Below, piece after piece: positions 16,226-25,463 of a stretch of DNA of 64,000 bases. The stretch's first letter is position 1. Every line of letters starts with the position of its first letter. The notes under the pieces were generated by a model. It was not told the origin of the DNA. It did not search any database and saw only the letters and a list, made by a program, of their open reading frames with translations. Source of the stretch: Candidatus Marsarchaeota G2 archaeon ECH_B_1 (GTDB lineage Archaea > Thermoproteota > Thermoprotei_A > Marsarchaeales > Marsarchaeaceae). The stretch covers positions 42,146 to 106,145 of the forward strand of contig NEXG01000001.1 in assembly GCA_003019535.1 (NCBI GenBank), in the 5' to 3' direction. The position numbers were made by a program, and so were the translations under genes.

Positions 16226-16744
16226 TTGAGCTCCGGGTTTTTGACCGTGAATAGCATAGTCGTTGGCGCTATTGTGTATCTTAGGGATGAGAATGGTAGA
16301 ATACTACTTCAGAGACGTAGAAGCGGTTTATTCAAGGGTTACGTTGGGCTACCGGGGGGGAAAATCGAATTCGGCGAAGACATCGTGGACGCAGCGCTAA
16401 GAGAGCTTAGAGAGGAAACGGGGTTGAAGGGTTTTCGGGCTAGTGCTAGCGGTGTTTACTCGGAAGTGAATTTTGACAACCAATCAACGAGCAATCACTT
16501 TGTACTCTTCGTTATCAGGGCAGGAGCGTACGAAGGCAACCTATTAGAGACAACACCTGAAGGCCAAAACTTCTGGATGCATGAGGAGGACATAGATTCA
16601 CTCGAACGTGTACTGCCAGACCTATTCTTCGTGCTCGACGCAATAAATAGGGCGCCTTTTGTAGAAAGCCTCAGACGATATAACGACGGCAATCAAACCT
16701 ATGTGGTGACATCGGATGGCCGCAGATATCCTAAACAGCGTTAG
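16226..16744 (+). CDS. NUDIX hydrolase
   Basis: Hydrolyses a nucleoside diphosphate linked to some moiety; substrate unknown. The full Nudix box GX5EX7REUXEEXGU runs from Gly45 to Leu67 (GGKIEFGED then ALRELREETGL), preceded by the LLQRRRSGLFKGYVGLPGG strand. The C-terminus extends about 35 residues beyond the core, with a basic end (TSDGRRYPKQR). TTG start at 16226. Its end overlaps the next gene, a TatD hydrolase, by 29 bp, and the third gene overlaps in turn, so this is the first gene of a tight three-gene unit. Confidence 0.88.
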   Translation: MSSGFLTVNSIVVGAIVYLRDENGRILLQRRRSGLFKGYVGLPGGKIEFGEDIVDAALRELREETGLKGFRASASGVYSEVNFDNQSTSNHFVLFVIRAGAYEGNLLETTPEGQNFWMHEEDIDSLERVLPDLFFVLDAINRAPFVESLRRYNDGNQTYVVTSDGRRYPKQR

Positions 16745-17504
16745 AGCAGTTGACTGCCACGCCCACCTCTCCAGCAGTGAGTTCGAAGTCGACAGAGGGA
16801 GAGTGATTGAAGAGTGCGCAAGCAAAGGCGTACTGGTGGTGGATTCGGCTCTAAGCAAACAGGAACTCAAAACATCACTTGAAATGACTAAGACCTCCAG
16901 CTGGGTGAAAACCACAGCAGGCTGGGAGGCGCGCAACCTCGACCGGGAAGGCGCACTCGAGGTGATAAAGCTAATAGAGTCCAATCAAGAAGTGATCAAA
17001 GCAGTAGGCGAGGTTGGATTGGATAGGTACTGGGTGCGTGACAGAAATCTTTGGAGCAAGCAAGAAGATATTTTTAGGATGTTCATCGACCTCGCTGACA
17101 GGCTCAAAAAACCCTTGGTGGTTCACTCTAGATCCGCTGGTCGGGCTTGCATAGAGATTCTCAACTCTTCTGGTTTCAACTCGGTTTTGATGCATGCCTA
17201 TGATGGCTCTGTTGGCGACGCTCTTATGGCTGCCAAAAAAGGCTTCCTCTTTTCTATTCCACCCTCTGTTGTCCGTTCAGAGCAAAAGCAGAAGCTCGTT
17301 CGTAGACTAGAACTAAAAAGTCTTATGTTAGAGTCAGACTCACCCGTCCTTGGACCAGAAAAGGGTGTTAGGAACGTGCCAACCAATGTTTTCGTATCGG
17401 CGAACACGATTGCTCAGATTAAGCGTGTCCCACAAGACGACGTGTTACGCACCACGCGAGAAACCTCATTGGCCTTCTTCGGTATTATGGGTGGTAAAAG
17501 TTGA
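16716..17504 (+). CDS. TatD-family metal-dependent hydrolase
   Basis: TIM-barrel amidohydrolase; characterised relatives are 3'-5' exonucleases/DNases or D-aminoacyl-tRNA deacylases. Metal ligands are visible: His15 and His17 (DCHAHL), Glu99 (VGEVGLDRYW), His137 (LVVHSR), His160 (LMHAYDG) and Asp208 (LESDSP). 262 aa is normal. Its ATG lies inside the NUDIX gene and its end overlaps the acyltransferase by 4 bp, implying coupled translation. The combination with NUDIX suggests nucleotide metabolism or quality control, but that is inference. Confidence 0.88.
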   Translation: MAADILNSVRAVDCHAHLSSSEFEVDRGRVIEECASKGVLVVDSALSKQELKTSLEMTKTSSWVKTTAGWEARNLDREGALEVIKLIESNQEVIKAVGEVGLDRYWVRDRNLWSKQEDIFRMFIDLADRLKKPLVVHSRSAGRACIEILNSSGFNSVLMHAYDGSVGDALMAAKKGFLFSIPPSVVRSEQKQKLVRRLELKSLMLESDSPVLGPEKGVRNVPTNVFVSANTIAQIKRVPQDDVLRTTRETSLAFFGIMGGKS

Positions 17505-18202
17505 GCTATGTATCAACCAAAGCTAGAATAGGAAAAAACGTGTTTTTTGAAGGAGAGTATAGGGTTTATGGAGCGACTGAACTTGGAGATGAGTGTTTCA
17601 TTGGGCATTCCGTCGTGTTGGGTCATCCAGTAAGAGCGAACCTCCTTGAAGGCGTGCGGCATCTAGATAAGCGAAACCTTGATTCTATAAGTGAAGGATG
17701 TAGAATAGGGTCACAGTGCATTATCAGAAGTGGAAGCGTGGTGTACGAGCGCGCGAAGCTCTCAGACAAAGTCGAGACTGGGCATAGTGTACTCATCAGG
17801 GAAGACGTTGAGATTGGTGAGGGAAGCCGTATAGGGACTAGGTCAATCCTTGACGGTGGGGTTATGGTTGGCAAAAAGGTAAACATACAGTCCGGCGTAT
17901 ATTTACCACCAGGAAGTGTGGTGTGGGATGGCGTGTTTATTGGGCCGTTTGTTATTGTAACCAACGACCTATACCCACCCTCACCTAAGGTTCTAGGTGT
18001 AAGGATAAATGAGGGAGCAACCATTGGTGCGGGAAGCATCCTAATAGCGGGTGTAAGCATAGGTAGGGGTGCTGTCGTGGGAGCTGGATCCATAGTGACG
18101 AAAGACATCCCCGAGAACGGTTTCGCATTAGGCACACCCGCTAAAATCGTTGGCACACGCGAAACATACGAAGCGAAAAAGGAGAAATACCTAAAAGGGT
18201 AG
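17501..18202 (+). CDS. Left-handed beta-helix (hexapeptide) acyltransferase
   Basis: Imperfect (I/V/L)-G-x4 hexapeptide repeats run through nearly all 233 residues (IGKNVFFEG, LGDECFIGHSVVLG, IGSQCIIRSG, IGEGSRIG, IGAGSILIAGVSIGRGAVVG), forming a left-handed beta helix. The C-terminus VTKDIPENGFALGTPAKIVG is that of sugar O- or N-acetyltransferases of the WbpD/WlbB type, and FVIVTNDLYPPS contains the loop before the active site. Probably acts on a nucleotide sugar. TTG start at 17501 overlaps tatD. It is followed by repeat copy B and convergent ino1. Confidence 0.82.
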   Translation: MSYVSTKARIGKNVFFEGEYRVYGATELGDECFIGHSVVLGHPVRANLLEGVRHLDKRNLDSISEGCRIGSQCIIRSGSVVYERAKLSDKVETGHSVLIREDVEIGEGSRIGTRSILDGGVMVGKKVNIQSGVYLPPGSVVWDGVFIGPFVIVTNDLYPPSPKVLGVRINEGATIGAGSILIAGVSIGRGAVVGAGSIVTKDIPENGFALGTPAKIVGTRETYEAKKEKYLKG

Positions 18203-18232
18203 GTGAAGGAACTGATTCCACTCCTCCTATAC

Positions 18233-18328
18233 GTGAGCTATCACCTCATGAATGGTAGATCAAAAATTTTAGTTAACAATGGACGCTAAGACGACTTTAA
18301 TCTAGCGGGGAAGGACGAGGTTTTGGAG
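18233..18328. repeat. Intergenic palindromic repeat, copy B
   Basis: 96 bp between the convergent acyltransferase and ino1 genes. Begins GTGAGCTATCACCTC and ends AAGGACGAGGTTTTGGAG. The inner arms AATGGTAGATCAAAAATT and GACTTTAATCTAGC pair imperfectly. Same termini, size and intergenic position as copies C, D and F; the most diverged copy in the middle. Confidence 0.65.
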
Positions 18329-18347
18329 CCTCAAAATTCGTTAGTTT

Positions 18348-19427
18348 CTATCTTTCACGTTTCCCCTCAATAAACTCCATAAATTGCTCTTTCGCTTCAC
18401 TGTATGGAAGCTGAATTGGTGGGTGTTTCATAGTCCAAGCCGAAGCCGAAGTAATCGCTCCTCCCACTCTTCTTTCAAGTCCGATCTTCGCGGCTCTGAC
18501 CGCATCAATCATAACACCAGCACTATTATAGGCATCCCACACTTCCAGTTTGAGCTCGATCCTGATGGGGGCACCGCCAAAGTATTTCCCCTCTAGCACT
18601 ATATACGCGTATTTCCGGTTTTCGAGAAACTCGATATAATCGGACGGACCAATCCTTGTCGGTACTGGATAGGGCACGAGGGATTGCACAGCTGAAGTCT
18701 TGCTTTCACGTTTGGTTTTAAGCCTTGATTCCTCAAGCATATTAGCAAAGTCGGTGTCACCACCGATATTCACCTGATATGTTCGAAGAAGTGTAACACC
18801 CCTGTCGACCATTAGCCTAGCGAGCGTCTTATGGAGTACAGTTGAACCCAACTGACTCATGACGTCATCACCTATAGCCGGCAAACCTTTCTCTCTAAAT
18901 TTACGATCCCATGCTGGATCGGAGACTATAAACGTGGGCATGGCGTTAATGAAAGCCACCCCAGCCTTCAACGCCTGCTCAGCGTAAAACCTTGCCGCCC
19001 TCTCACTACCAACCGGCACATAGTTTATCAAAACTTCGGCTCCGCTATCCCTGAGAGTTTGCGCGACATCCACTTCCGGTTGATCTGAAACTTCCACCAT
19101 CCTACTTAGATATTTTCCAAGACCATCCAACACGGGGGCGCGGCTAACCACGACGCCCAACTTCCTCGGCGACACGATTTGGAGTGTGTTATTCGGCGGC
19201 GAAAATATCGCCTCACCCAAGTCTAAACCCACCTTACTCTTATTCACATCGAATGCGGCTACGAACTCAATATCGGAAGGCCTATACCCTCCCAATTCAG
19301 CGAAGGAGAGACCCTCCAAGTCACCGTCTTCCTTTGATTTAATCACACCTTGAACAAGCGCCGATGCACAGTTACCAACCCCCGCTACGGCCACCCTAAT
19401 TTTCTTAGACATACCATGCGGATTCAA
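18348..19427 (-). CDS. ino1: Inositol-3-phosphate synthase
   Basis: Converts glucose-6-phosphate to L-myo-inositol-1-phosphate (NAD-dependent), feeding inositol phospholipids and compatible solutes. KIRVAVAGVGNCASALVQGV is the NAD-binding start, then FVAAFDVNKSKVGLDLGEAI, NYVPVGSERAARFYAEQAL, GDDVMSQLGSTVLHKTLARL, VNIGGDTDFANML, SDYIEFLENRKYAY and LKLEVWDAYNSAGVMIDAVR. This is the actinobacterial/archaeal type of Ino1 and the alignment is continuous. ATG 19427 gives 359 aa; ATG 19412 (MSKKIRV) is equally plausible. Single-gene unit. Confidence 0.94.
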   Translation of the reverse strand: MNPHGMSKKIRVAVAGVGNCASALVQGVIKSKEDGDLEGLSFAELGGYRPSDIEFVAAFDVNKSKVGLDLGEAIFSPPNNTLQIVSPRKLGVVVSRAPVLDGLGKYLSRMVEVSDQPEVDVAQTLRDSGAEVLINYVPVGSERAARFYAEQALKAGVAFINAMPTFIVSDPAWDRKFREKGLPAIGDDVMSQLGSTVLHKTLARLMVDRGVTLLRTYQVNIGGDTDFANMLEESRLKTKRESKTSAVQSLVPYPVPTRIGPSDYIEFLENRKYAYIVLEGKYFGGAPIRIELKLEVWDAYNSAGVMIDAVRAAKIGLERRVGGAITSASAWTMKHPPIQLPYSEAKEQFMEFIEGKRER

Positions 19428-19748
19428 TCCACTGATTTAACAGTTACGCTTCCAATATGGCAGTGTTACTATTCTTGTCCTACTATTTGGATACCCAGTT
19501 CAGATGTAGCCCACAGCAGTAAGTAACAAAACCAACTAGAGCCTTACCTAGGACTCATAGTTTCTCTGAAATACTCATCTATAATTGGCAAATGGCTCTA
19601 TACACCAACAATGAAGAACCTTAAATCAGAATTTGAGCCTTCTAGAGATATTGACGGCTAGTGTGCCTTAGATTTAACCCGACCCTATTTGCGGATAACT
19701 CATCTTATGCGGCACACCTTAAATCTATGTTGCTATGAAGTTGAAGAG

Positions 19749-20627
19749 ATGGGCGACTTTCAAAGAATAGGTGTCGGTGACCGTGTACTCATAGTTCTGA
19801 AAAAGCACTCTTATATCGTAAGGGTTGATAAAGGCAAAAAGTTTCATACACACGTGGGCTATATCAATCTAGATGACCTAATAGACGCATACTACGGCTC
19901 ATCTCATAAGACAAGTTCAGGCGTTTCCTTCACTGTTTTGAGGCCGTCAAAGAAGGATTACGCGCTTAAATTACCCCGCTCAACCCAAGTAATATACCCT
20001 AAAGACGCAGCTTCAATATTGGTTTGGGCGAATATTAAGCCAGGGGACCGCGTGCTTGAGGCTGGGACGGGTAGCGGGGGACTCACGATTTTTCTCGCCG
20101 ACGCTGTAGGAAGAGAGGGTGTGGTCTATGGGTTCGATGTCAGGGAGGAATCGCTTGAAAAGACAAGACGTAACCTTGAATCGGTTGGGCTACTGGATAG
20201 GGTTGAGCTACGCCGCGCCAACGTGCTAAATGGGGTTGAGCTGAATGGTTTAGACGCAGTGGTGCTCGACCTACCCTCACCCTGGCTTGCGGTGGGTGTC
20301 TTAAAGAATAGCCTCAAGGGAGACGGTTACTTCGTGAGTTTTTCTCCAACAATCGACCAAGTTGAGAAAACCGTTATAGCGCTACGCGAAAAAGGGTTCA
20401 TAATGATTGAGGCGTTTGAACTCATACAGAGGTTTTATGACGCTAAACCCGATGCTACGAGGCCCAATAGCTTTGGGGTTCAACACACCGGCTACATTGT
20501 TTCGGCCAGGAACACGCTAGCTGAAGGGCCTGAGACTCCGCCAAGCGATAAGCTTAGTAATGAGGAGTCACACGCCCCCCATGAGTTCTTCGATTCTCTT
20601 ACAGACAGCCCTGCTACCAACATATAG
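19749..20627 (+). CDS. trmI: tRNA (adenine-N1)-methyltransferase TrmI
   Basis: Methylates A57/A58 in the T loop of tRNA, a heat-stabilising modification in archaea. VGDRVLIVLKKHSYIVRV forms the N-terminal beta domain; PRSTQVIYPKDAASILVWAN precedes SAM motif I EAGTGSGGLTIFLA, then GFDVREESLEKTRRN, the catalytic-side VVLDLPSPW and SFSPTIDQVEKTV. The conserved region starts with MGDFQRIGVGDR, so ATG 19749 is preferred; the frame is open back to 19689. The C-terminal 35 residues are hydrophilic and unusual. Its 3' end overlaps convergent fbp by 60 bp. Confidence 0.92.
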   Translation: MGDFQRIGVGDRVLIVLKKHSYIVRVDKGKKFHTHVGYINLDDLIDAYYGSSHKTSSGVSFTVLRPSKKDYALKLPRSTQVIYPKDAASILVWANIKPGDRVLEAGTGSGGLTIFLADAVGREGVVYGFDVREESLEKTRRNLESVGLLDRVELRRANVLNGVELNGLDAVVLDLPSPWLAVGVLKNSLKGDGYFVSFSPTIDQVEKTVIALREKGFIMIEAFELIQRFYDAKPDATRPNSFGVQHTGYIVSARNTLAEGPETPPSDKLSNEESHAPHEFFDSLTDSPATNI

Positions 20628-21467
20628 GGGAGTTCTTTCATCGTGTCTGGTTACGGTTTTCTCAAGTATGGGTTGTTTACCGTCAGTCGCGTACCCGCCA
20701 GCCGCCTCCGCGATAAATGATATCGGACCAGCTTCGTATAGTGCTCTTAGCTTGCCGCTCGGCGAGTCACTTGTGGAGGGGTAAGAAAAAAGTCCACCGT
20801 AGTGTAGTACCTGATTGAAATCCCCCGCAAAAGACCCACCGTACCTCAACTTATATCCCTGTGATTCTAGCTCTTCAACTAGCTTCTTAACCTGAGGTAA
20901 CCATTTCACCCTAAGTCCACCCACCCCGTAGACTTCACCCCTCTCATGTATCCTGAGATTATCACTTGCTACGACAAACCGATTTCTGGACTCCCCACTC
21001 CTTGACAAAACAAACTCAGCGACCCTATTCTTGGTTGCAAACACCATGGTCGTGGAGGGGCCATACACTGTATAGAACGCGCAGACTTGACTAGCCGGTT
21101 TCAGAGGGAAGCTAAAATCCCTGTAGACACCAACGATTGTGCCCATAAGATTATTTGATTCAATATTCGAGCTCCCATCGAGTGGATCCATTACAACAGC
21201 AAACCCACTACTATTGAGCCTTAGAGGTTCACCCAACTCCTCGGTGGCTACGATTGAAACCACGTGGGTTGACTCGAAGCAGCGTATAAAGAGATCGTTT
21301 GCGACCACATCCAGCTTCTTTTGTTTTTCACCATAAATATTCGTGCCACCACTAACACCTCTCGCCTCAGGTATTTCATCAAGCAAAGACACAACAGAGT
21401 GTTCGAACTCTGAAAAAATAACGCCCAACTCAGCGCTTATTCCGTTCACAAAATCGCTAGCATACAT
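20568..21467 (-). CDS. fbp: Fructose-1,6-bisphosphatase, class I
   Basis: Removes the 1-phosphate of fructose-1,6-bisphosphate in gluconeogenesis. GEKQKKLDVVANDLFI, the ATEELGEP segment, and the metal/phosphate motif DPLDGSSN (94-101) followed by GTIVGVYRD are diagnostic of class I FBPase, as are LRYGGSFAGDFNQVLHYGG and the C-terminal AGGYATDG. Many archaea instead use a bifunctional FBP aldolase/phosphatase, so a class I enzyme is notable. Divergent from an aldolase gene with only 72 bp between starts. Confidence 0.93.
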   Translation of the reverse strand: MYASDFVNGISAELGVIFSEFEHSVVSLLDEIPEARGVSGGTNIYGEKQKKLDVVANDLFIRCFESTHVVSIVATEELGEPLRLNSSGFAVVMDPLDGSSNIESNNLMGTIVGVYRDFSFPLKPASQVCAFYTVYGPSTTMVFATKNRVAEFVLSRSGESRNRFVVASDNLRIHERGEVYGVGGLRVKWLPQVKKLVEELESQGYKLRYGGSFAGDFNQVLHYGGLFSYPSTSDSPSGKLRALYEAGPISFIAEAAGGYATDGKQPILEKTVTRHDERTPLYVGSRAVCKRIEELMGGV

Positions 21468-21488
21468 GGTTATCCAAAAGATTCACAG

Positions 21489-21519
21489 AGATTTAATCGT
21501 TTGGGATAAGCTTTTATTG
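21489..21519. promoter_or_regulatory. Back-to-back TATA elements of fbp and fructose-bisphosphate aldolase
   Basis: AGATTTAATC (21489-21498) read on the minus strand is a TATA-like GATTAAATCT 23-32 bp before the fbp ATG. CTTTTATTGA (21511-21520) is 21-30 bp before the aldolase ATG at 21540. Both distances imply leaderless or near-leaderless transcripts from a shared 72-bp region. Confidence 0.5.
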
Positions 21520-21539
21520 AATTTCATGCATATACTCTT

Positions 21540-22298
21540 ATGGTCGCATCGATGGAGCAATTTATGACGAATGGCAGAAGCCTGCTACTCGCCTATGACC
21601 AAGGCTTGGAGCATGGCCCAACAGACTTCAATCAGCAAAACTGTGACCCAGCATACATAGTGGAGATAGCTCGAAAGGGGGGCTTTAACGGGCTGATACT
21701 CCAGAAGGGTATCGCAGAAAAGTACTATGACGGTAGTGTTCCCCTTATAATCAAACTAAACGGGAAGACAAATATCTTTAAGGGTGAACCAGTTTCGCGC
21801 CAAATATGTTCGGTAGAGGAAGCGCTGAGCCTCGGGGCAAAAGCGGTTGGGTACACCATCTACCTTGGAAGCGAACACGAAGCCTTGATGTTCCAAGAGT
21901 TCGGGAGGATACACCACGAGGCGCACAGGTTAGACCTACCAGTCATCGCTTGGATATACCCGCGTGGTGCATACGTCAAGGATGATACGGCTCCAGAAAT
22001 AGTCGCATACGCGGCGAGGGCCGGTCTAGAGATTGGGGCTGACGCCGTAAAAATAAAGTACACGGGTAACCCCGACACGTTTAGGTGGGCGGTGAAGAAC
22101 GCCGGTAAGGTCAAAGTGTACATGTCGGGCGGGCCTAAGGCTCCAACGGAGGAAGACTTCCTCAGACAGGTTCAAGGCGCGGTCTCGGCTGGGGCGGTTG
22201 GCTTGGCAGTGGGAAGAAACGTTTGGCAAAGCGACGACCCATTAGGCGTTGCGAAGAAGCTAAGGGACATAGTTATTGAGAACAAAAAATACGTTTAA
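21540..22298 (+). CDS. fba: Fructose-bisphosphate aldolase class I, archaeal DhnA type
   Basis: Schiff-base aldolase joining or splitting fructose-1,6-bisphosphate. LLLAYDQGLEHGPTDF is the family N-terminal signature, GLILQKGIAEKYY follows, AVKIKYTGNP (Lys171/Lys173) contains the Schiff-base lysine region, and MSGGPKAPTEEDFLRQ with GAVGLAVGRNVWQSDDP is the phosphate-binding end. 252 aa. Its pairing with class I FBPase makes a complete triose-to-F6P module. ATG at 21540 has an in-frame alternative at 21552. Confidence 0.93.
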   Translation: MVASMEQFMTNGRSLLLAYDQGLEHGPTDFNQQNCDPAYIVEIARKGGFNGLILQKGIAEKYYDGSVPLIIKLNGKTNIFKGEPVSRQICSVEEALSLGAKAVGYTIYLGSEHEALMFQEFGRIHHEAHRLDLPVIAWIYPRGAYVKDDTAPEIVAYAARAGLEIGADAVKIKYTGNPDTFRWAVKNAGKVKVYMSGGPKAPTEEDFLRQVQGAVSAGAVGLAVGRNVWQSDDPLGVAKKLRDIVIENKKYV

Positions 22299-22304
22299 AC
22301 CAGG

Positions 22305-22613
22305 CTAAATGAGCTCTAACTCTATTTTCACGTCATCTGGAACGCTTATCCGCATAAGCTGCCTGAGAGTCCTCTCCTCCGCGGGTATATCTATTATCCT
22401 CTTATGAACCTTCATAATCCACTTATCGTAGGTATCAGTGCCCTCACCAGCTGGGCTCCTACGCGTTGAAACCCTGAGCTTCTTTGTTGGCAGGGGTATT
22501 GGCCCAGACACCTTCACACCAGTCCTCTTGGTTGTTTCAACTATTTGGGAGCACACCACATTCAGCTTTTGTATGTCTGTGCTCCAGAGCCTTATTCTCG
22601 CTTTCTGCGGCAA
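22305..22613 (-). CDS. rps10: Ribosomal protein uS10 (S10p)
   Basis: Small-subunit head protein. [39 protein letters not shown] and [20 protein letters not shown] then [20 protein letters not shown] are standard archaeal/eukaryotic uS10. The frame opens at TTG 22631, but the uS10 family starts at about QKARIRL, so TTG 22613 is the better start. Follows tuf after about 30 bp and is the last gene of that unit, as in other archaea. Confidence 0.95.
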   Translation of the reverse strand: MPQKARIRLWSTDIQKLNVVCSQIVETTKRTGVKVSGPIPLPTKKLRVSTRRSPAGEGTDTYDKWIMKVHKRIIDIPAEERTLRQLMRISVPDDVKIELELI

Positions 22614-22642
22614 CCTAAAACACCAAACCAAAAAGAAAGGGA

Positions 22643-23950
22643 TTACTTCTTGGTAACCGTAGCGGGCACCAAGTCGATGATAACGCCAGCAGCAATGGTT
22701 CTACCCATATCCCTAATAGCGAACCTTCCAAGCGGCGGGAATTCCTGATACTTCTCAGCGGATAGCTGCTTAATCGGCTTGAACTTCACTATGGCAGCAT
22801 CACCCTGCTTGAGGAATTGCGGCGCTTCGGGTAGAGGCTGCCCCGTCTTGGGGTCCAGCTTCTTCTCAATTGAAGTCATCTTGCAGGCCACTGTCGCGGT
22901 GTGGATGTGCACAACGGGGGTGTACCCAACGGATACCGCCGTCGGATGGGATAATATGAATATTCTGGCGGTAAATTCATCCACCACAGTTGGTGGGTTA
23001 CTCACCCTCCCACACACATCGCCCCGCTTTATCTCATCTTTGGAGACGCCTTTGACGTTGAACCCAATGTTGTCACCGCTCTCAGCTTGCTGAATCTGTG
23101 TGTGGTGGGTCTCAATACTCTTGACGTCACCAGTCTTGTTAGAGGGCATAAATATCACTTGGTCGCCCACCTTTAACACGCCTGTCTCAACCCTACCCAC
23201 AGGCACAGTGCCCACACCCTGTATCGTGTACACATCCTGTATTGGGATTCTCAGAGGCTTATCATTGAGCTTAGGTGGAACCTTTAACGCATCCAGAGCC
23301 TCTAATAGTGTTGGGCCCTTATACCAAGGCGTATGGGTGGATCTTTCCAGCAAATTGTCACCCAACCAAGCGCTTATGGGTATAAAGGGTATATCTTCAA
23401 CCTTGTATCCAATCGTTCTAAGCAGCTTCCCGACACCATCGACAACCTCCTTATATCTGGCCTCACTCCAACCAACGCTTGGATCATCCATCTTATTTAT
23501 GGCCACTATGAGCTGGTTCACACCCATTGTCTTGGATAAGAATGCATGCTCCCTAGTCTGACCAGTAGCGCCGATACCAGCTTCAAACTCACCCTTCTTA
23601 GCCGAAATCGTAAGGATAGCAGCATCAGCCTGACTCGCGCCCGTGACCATGTTCTTAACGAAATCTCTATGACCGGGCGCATCGATGAACGTGAAGAAGT
23701 AGTTCTTCGTTTCAAACTTCCAGAAGGTGAGGTCAATCGTTATACCTCTCTCCCGCTCTTCCTTCAGTTTATCGAGTACCCAAGCGAACTTGTTATCCTC
23801 TTGTCCCTTCTTCTTAGCCTCTTCTTCTATTTCCTGAAACTCTCTTTTATCTACAAAGCCAGTCAAATATAGTATATGCCCTACTAGAGTGCTCTTACCG
23901 TGATCGATATGGCCTATCACTATCAGGTTTAGGTGTGGTTTAGACGACAT
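22643..23950 (-). CDS. tuf: Translation elongation factor EF-1alpha
   Basis: GTPase delivering aminoacyl-tRNA to the ribosome. G1 GHIDHGKST (13-21), G3 DAPGH, G4 NKMD and the domain 2/3 region ending [13 protein letters not shown] are all present; 435 aa. Between G3 and G4 the segment GEFEAG..GQTREH (about residues 120-135) is the long insertion shared by Crenarchaeota-type archaea and eukaryotes but absent from most Euryarchaeota, which places the organism in the TACK lineage. Separated from rps7 by a 440-bp non-coding scar. Confidence 0.97.
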   Translation of the reverse strand: MSSKPHLNLIVIGHIDHGKSTLVGHILYLTGFVDKREFQEIEEEAKKKGQEDNKFAWVLDKLKEERERGITIDLTFWKFETKNYFFTFIDAPGHRDFVKNMVTGASQADAAILTISAKKGEFEAGIGATGQTREHAFLSKTMGVNQLIVAINKMDDPSVGWSEARYKEVVDGVGKLLRTIGYKVEDIPFIPISAWLGDNLLERSTHTPWYKGPTLLEALDALKVPPKLNDKPLRIPIQDVYTIQGVGTVPVGRVETGVLKVGDQVIFMPSNKTGDVKSIETHHTQIQQAESGDNIGFNVKGVSKDEIKRGDVCGRVSNPPTVVDEFTARIFILSHPTAVSVGYTPVVHIHTATVACKMTSIEKKLDPKTGQPLPEAPQFLKQGDAAIVKFKPIKQLSAEKYQEFPPLGRFAIRDMGRTIAAGVIIDLVPATVTKK

Positions 23951-24393
23951 AGCGAGAACCTCTTTTTATACAAAGTGTAGACCAAGCCGACATATTAAGC
24001 TTTGCGCGAACTACCGCATCCAAGTCCACGACTAAGCTATGTAGCCTATGAGCAGCTCCACCCCAACGTGAACTACCCCGCCCTAGCGGGTGATGACCTT
24101 AGCCTGCACACTCACCCCAGTCGCCCTCATCTGCAACCTGTGTGAGCAGCCAGTTTACCTCGGCGAGTTTAACCGCTGTCCTCTCAAGCTCCACAACCAC
24201 CGCCCTAGCGGACGGGGTCTCCCCCCCCACCTGACCGCCTTTAAGTTAAAACACGAGTTTTTTGATACAATGTTAAGGGCGGGGGGTCTTGGAAACCTTA
24301 TAATGAAGAGTAGGGCATAGCGTGTGTTGTAACCTGATATCTAGCCACTAGAAATATTAGGGGAAATCCATAGCACTATCAGAAGCTACTTTT
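23951..24393. other. Gap between rps7 and tuf, non-coding
   Basis: 443 bp within the otherwise tightly packed str cluster. Besides the hairpin remnant (24068-24219) it has a run of eight C's near 24221, and no credible gene. A plus-strand frame at 24090-24320 has a CNLC motif but is dominated by hairpin sequence and is not protein-like. Confidence 0.5.
24068..24219. mobile_element. Remnant with IS200/IS605-like terminal hairpins
   Basis: GTGAACTACCCCGCCCTAGC then GGGTGATGACC (24068-24098) and ACCGCCCTAGCGGACGGGGT (24199-24218) share the hairpin core CCGCCCTAGCGG, 120 bp apart. The GTGAACTAcCCCGCCCT form resembles the subterminal hairpins of IS200/IS605-type elements. On the minus strand a 40-codon frame (ETPSARAVVVELERT...) spans the interval but is not identifiable. 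No transposase remains. It sits between rps7 and tuf, where no gene is left. Confidence 0.4.
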
Positions 24394-24957
24394 CTACCTC
24401 GACGCTAAGGCTATCCTTTCAATTTCGTCTCTTTTGCCAACAGCGTAACTCCTACTGTCTCCACTGGCGGCCGCAAGAAGCTCCTCTGCAAGAGATTCTT
24501 CAATAGGCTTTGAACTATTCTTGTTTCTTGTACGCGCCCCCTCCGCTAAAAAGCGTAGAGCCAAGTCAACCCTCCTACTAGGGGACACGTCGACCGAAAC
24601 CCTGTACACGATACCACCATAAGCAACCCTAGTTGTCTCCTCCCTAGGGGCGCTGTGTTCTATCGCCTGAACCAACACCTGAATAGGGTTCTGACCAGTC
24701 TTAGCATGAATGATTTCAAATGATTGCCTAACAATGTTTATCGCACGCGTCTTCTTGCCACCCTGTCTGCCAGGCCTCATGAGCATGTTGGCTAAACGCT
24801 CAACTATTAGCACATAACTTTTACCAAACGGCTTTGCTTCATGTCTACCTGCCGAGTAGGGGAAAATCTTTGGTCTAAGACATATATACCTTTTCAGACC
24901 GGGATCCCTGACCGACACCTCTGAAAAATCCCACTTACCGAAGAGTTTGGGTATCAC
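24394..24957 (-). CDS. rps7: Ribosomal protein uS7 (S7p)
   Basis: Primary 16S-binding protein of the small-subunit head. [59 protein letters not shown] and [15 protein letters not shown] are canonical; the C-terminus ends in the [13 protein letters not shown] helix of archaeal uS7. GTG start at 24957, six bases after the rps12 stop. Last gene of the rpoH-to-rps7 minus-strand unit. Confidence 0.96.
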   Translation of the reverse strand: MIPKLFGKWDFSEVSVRDPGLKRYICLRPKIFPYSAGRHEAKPFGKSYVLIVERLANMLMRPGRQGGKKTRAINIVRQSFEIIHAKTGQNPIQVLVQAIEHSAPREETTRVAYGGIVYRVSVDVSPSRRVDLALRFLAEGARTRNKNSSKPIEESLAEELLAAASGDSRSYAVGKRDEIERIALASR

Positions 24958-24963
24958 GCGCCA

Positions 24964-25404
24964 TCACCTAACAGGCTTCTGCCTTTTACCAGTTATAAGG
25001 AGATTTAACGGGACACCGTTAACCTTAACCACCTTGTACCTTACTCCTGGAAGGTCACCCATGGAGCGGCCCAACGTGCCCCCGATACCTTCAATGATGA
25101 CCTCGTCGTGTTCATCCACATAGTTTAGGGAGCCATCGCCAGGAAGGAATGCGGTCACCTGCTTACCATTCTTTATAAGCTGAACACGCACACACTTCCT
25201 CACAGCTGAATTTGGCTGACGGGACTCAATACCAACCTTCTCTAACACGATACCCCTCGCCTGCGGCGCCCCTTCAAGCGGGTCCAGTTTTTTTAAGCCA
25301 AGCATACGTATATAGAATTCCCTCTCCGACCATCTAAAATTCAACCTCTTTTTTCTAAGCTTCCTTGCAGCATAGAGACCACGTGGACTTTTAGAGTCAG
25401 CCAA
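24964..25404 (-). CDS. rps12: Ribosomal protein uS12 (S12p)
   Basis: Decoding-centre protein. [20 protein letters not shown] is the conserved decoding loop (PNSA), followed by [20 protein letters not shown] and [18 protein letters not shown]. 146 aa, archaeal length. Lies between nusA (60 bp upstream) and rps7 in the conserved archaeal order. Confidence 0.97.
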   Translation of the reverse strand: MADSKSPRGLYAARKLRKKRLNFRWSEREFYIRMLGLKKLDPLEGAPQARGIVLEKVGIESRQPNSAVRKCVRVQLIKNGKQVTAFLPGDGSLNYVDEHDEVIIEGIGGTLGRSMGDLPGVRYKVVKVNGVPLNLLITGKRQKPVR

Positions 25405-25463
25405 TCACAACACCGTTCACAAACACACAACCAAGGCAGGCATATAAGTTCTTCAACCCACAC

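Noticed and set aside
24090..24320. 76-codon plus-strand frame with a CNLC motif between rps7 and tuf
   Set aside because: Much of it is hairpin sequence (HRPSGRGLPPHL comes from the repeat), composition is not protein-like, and no family is recognisable.
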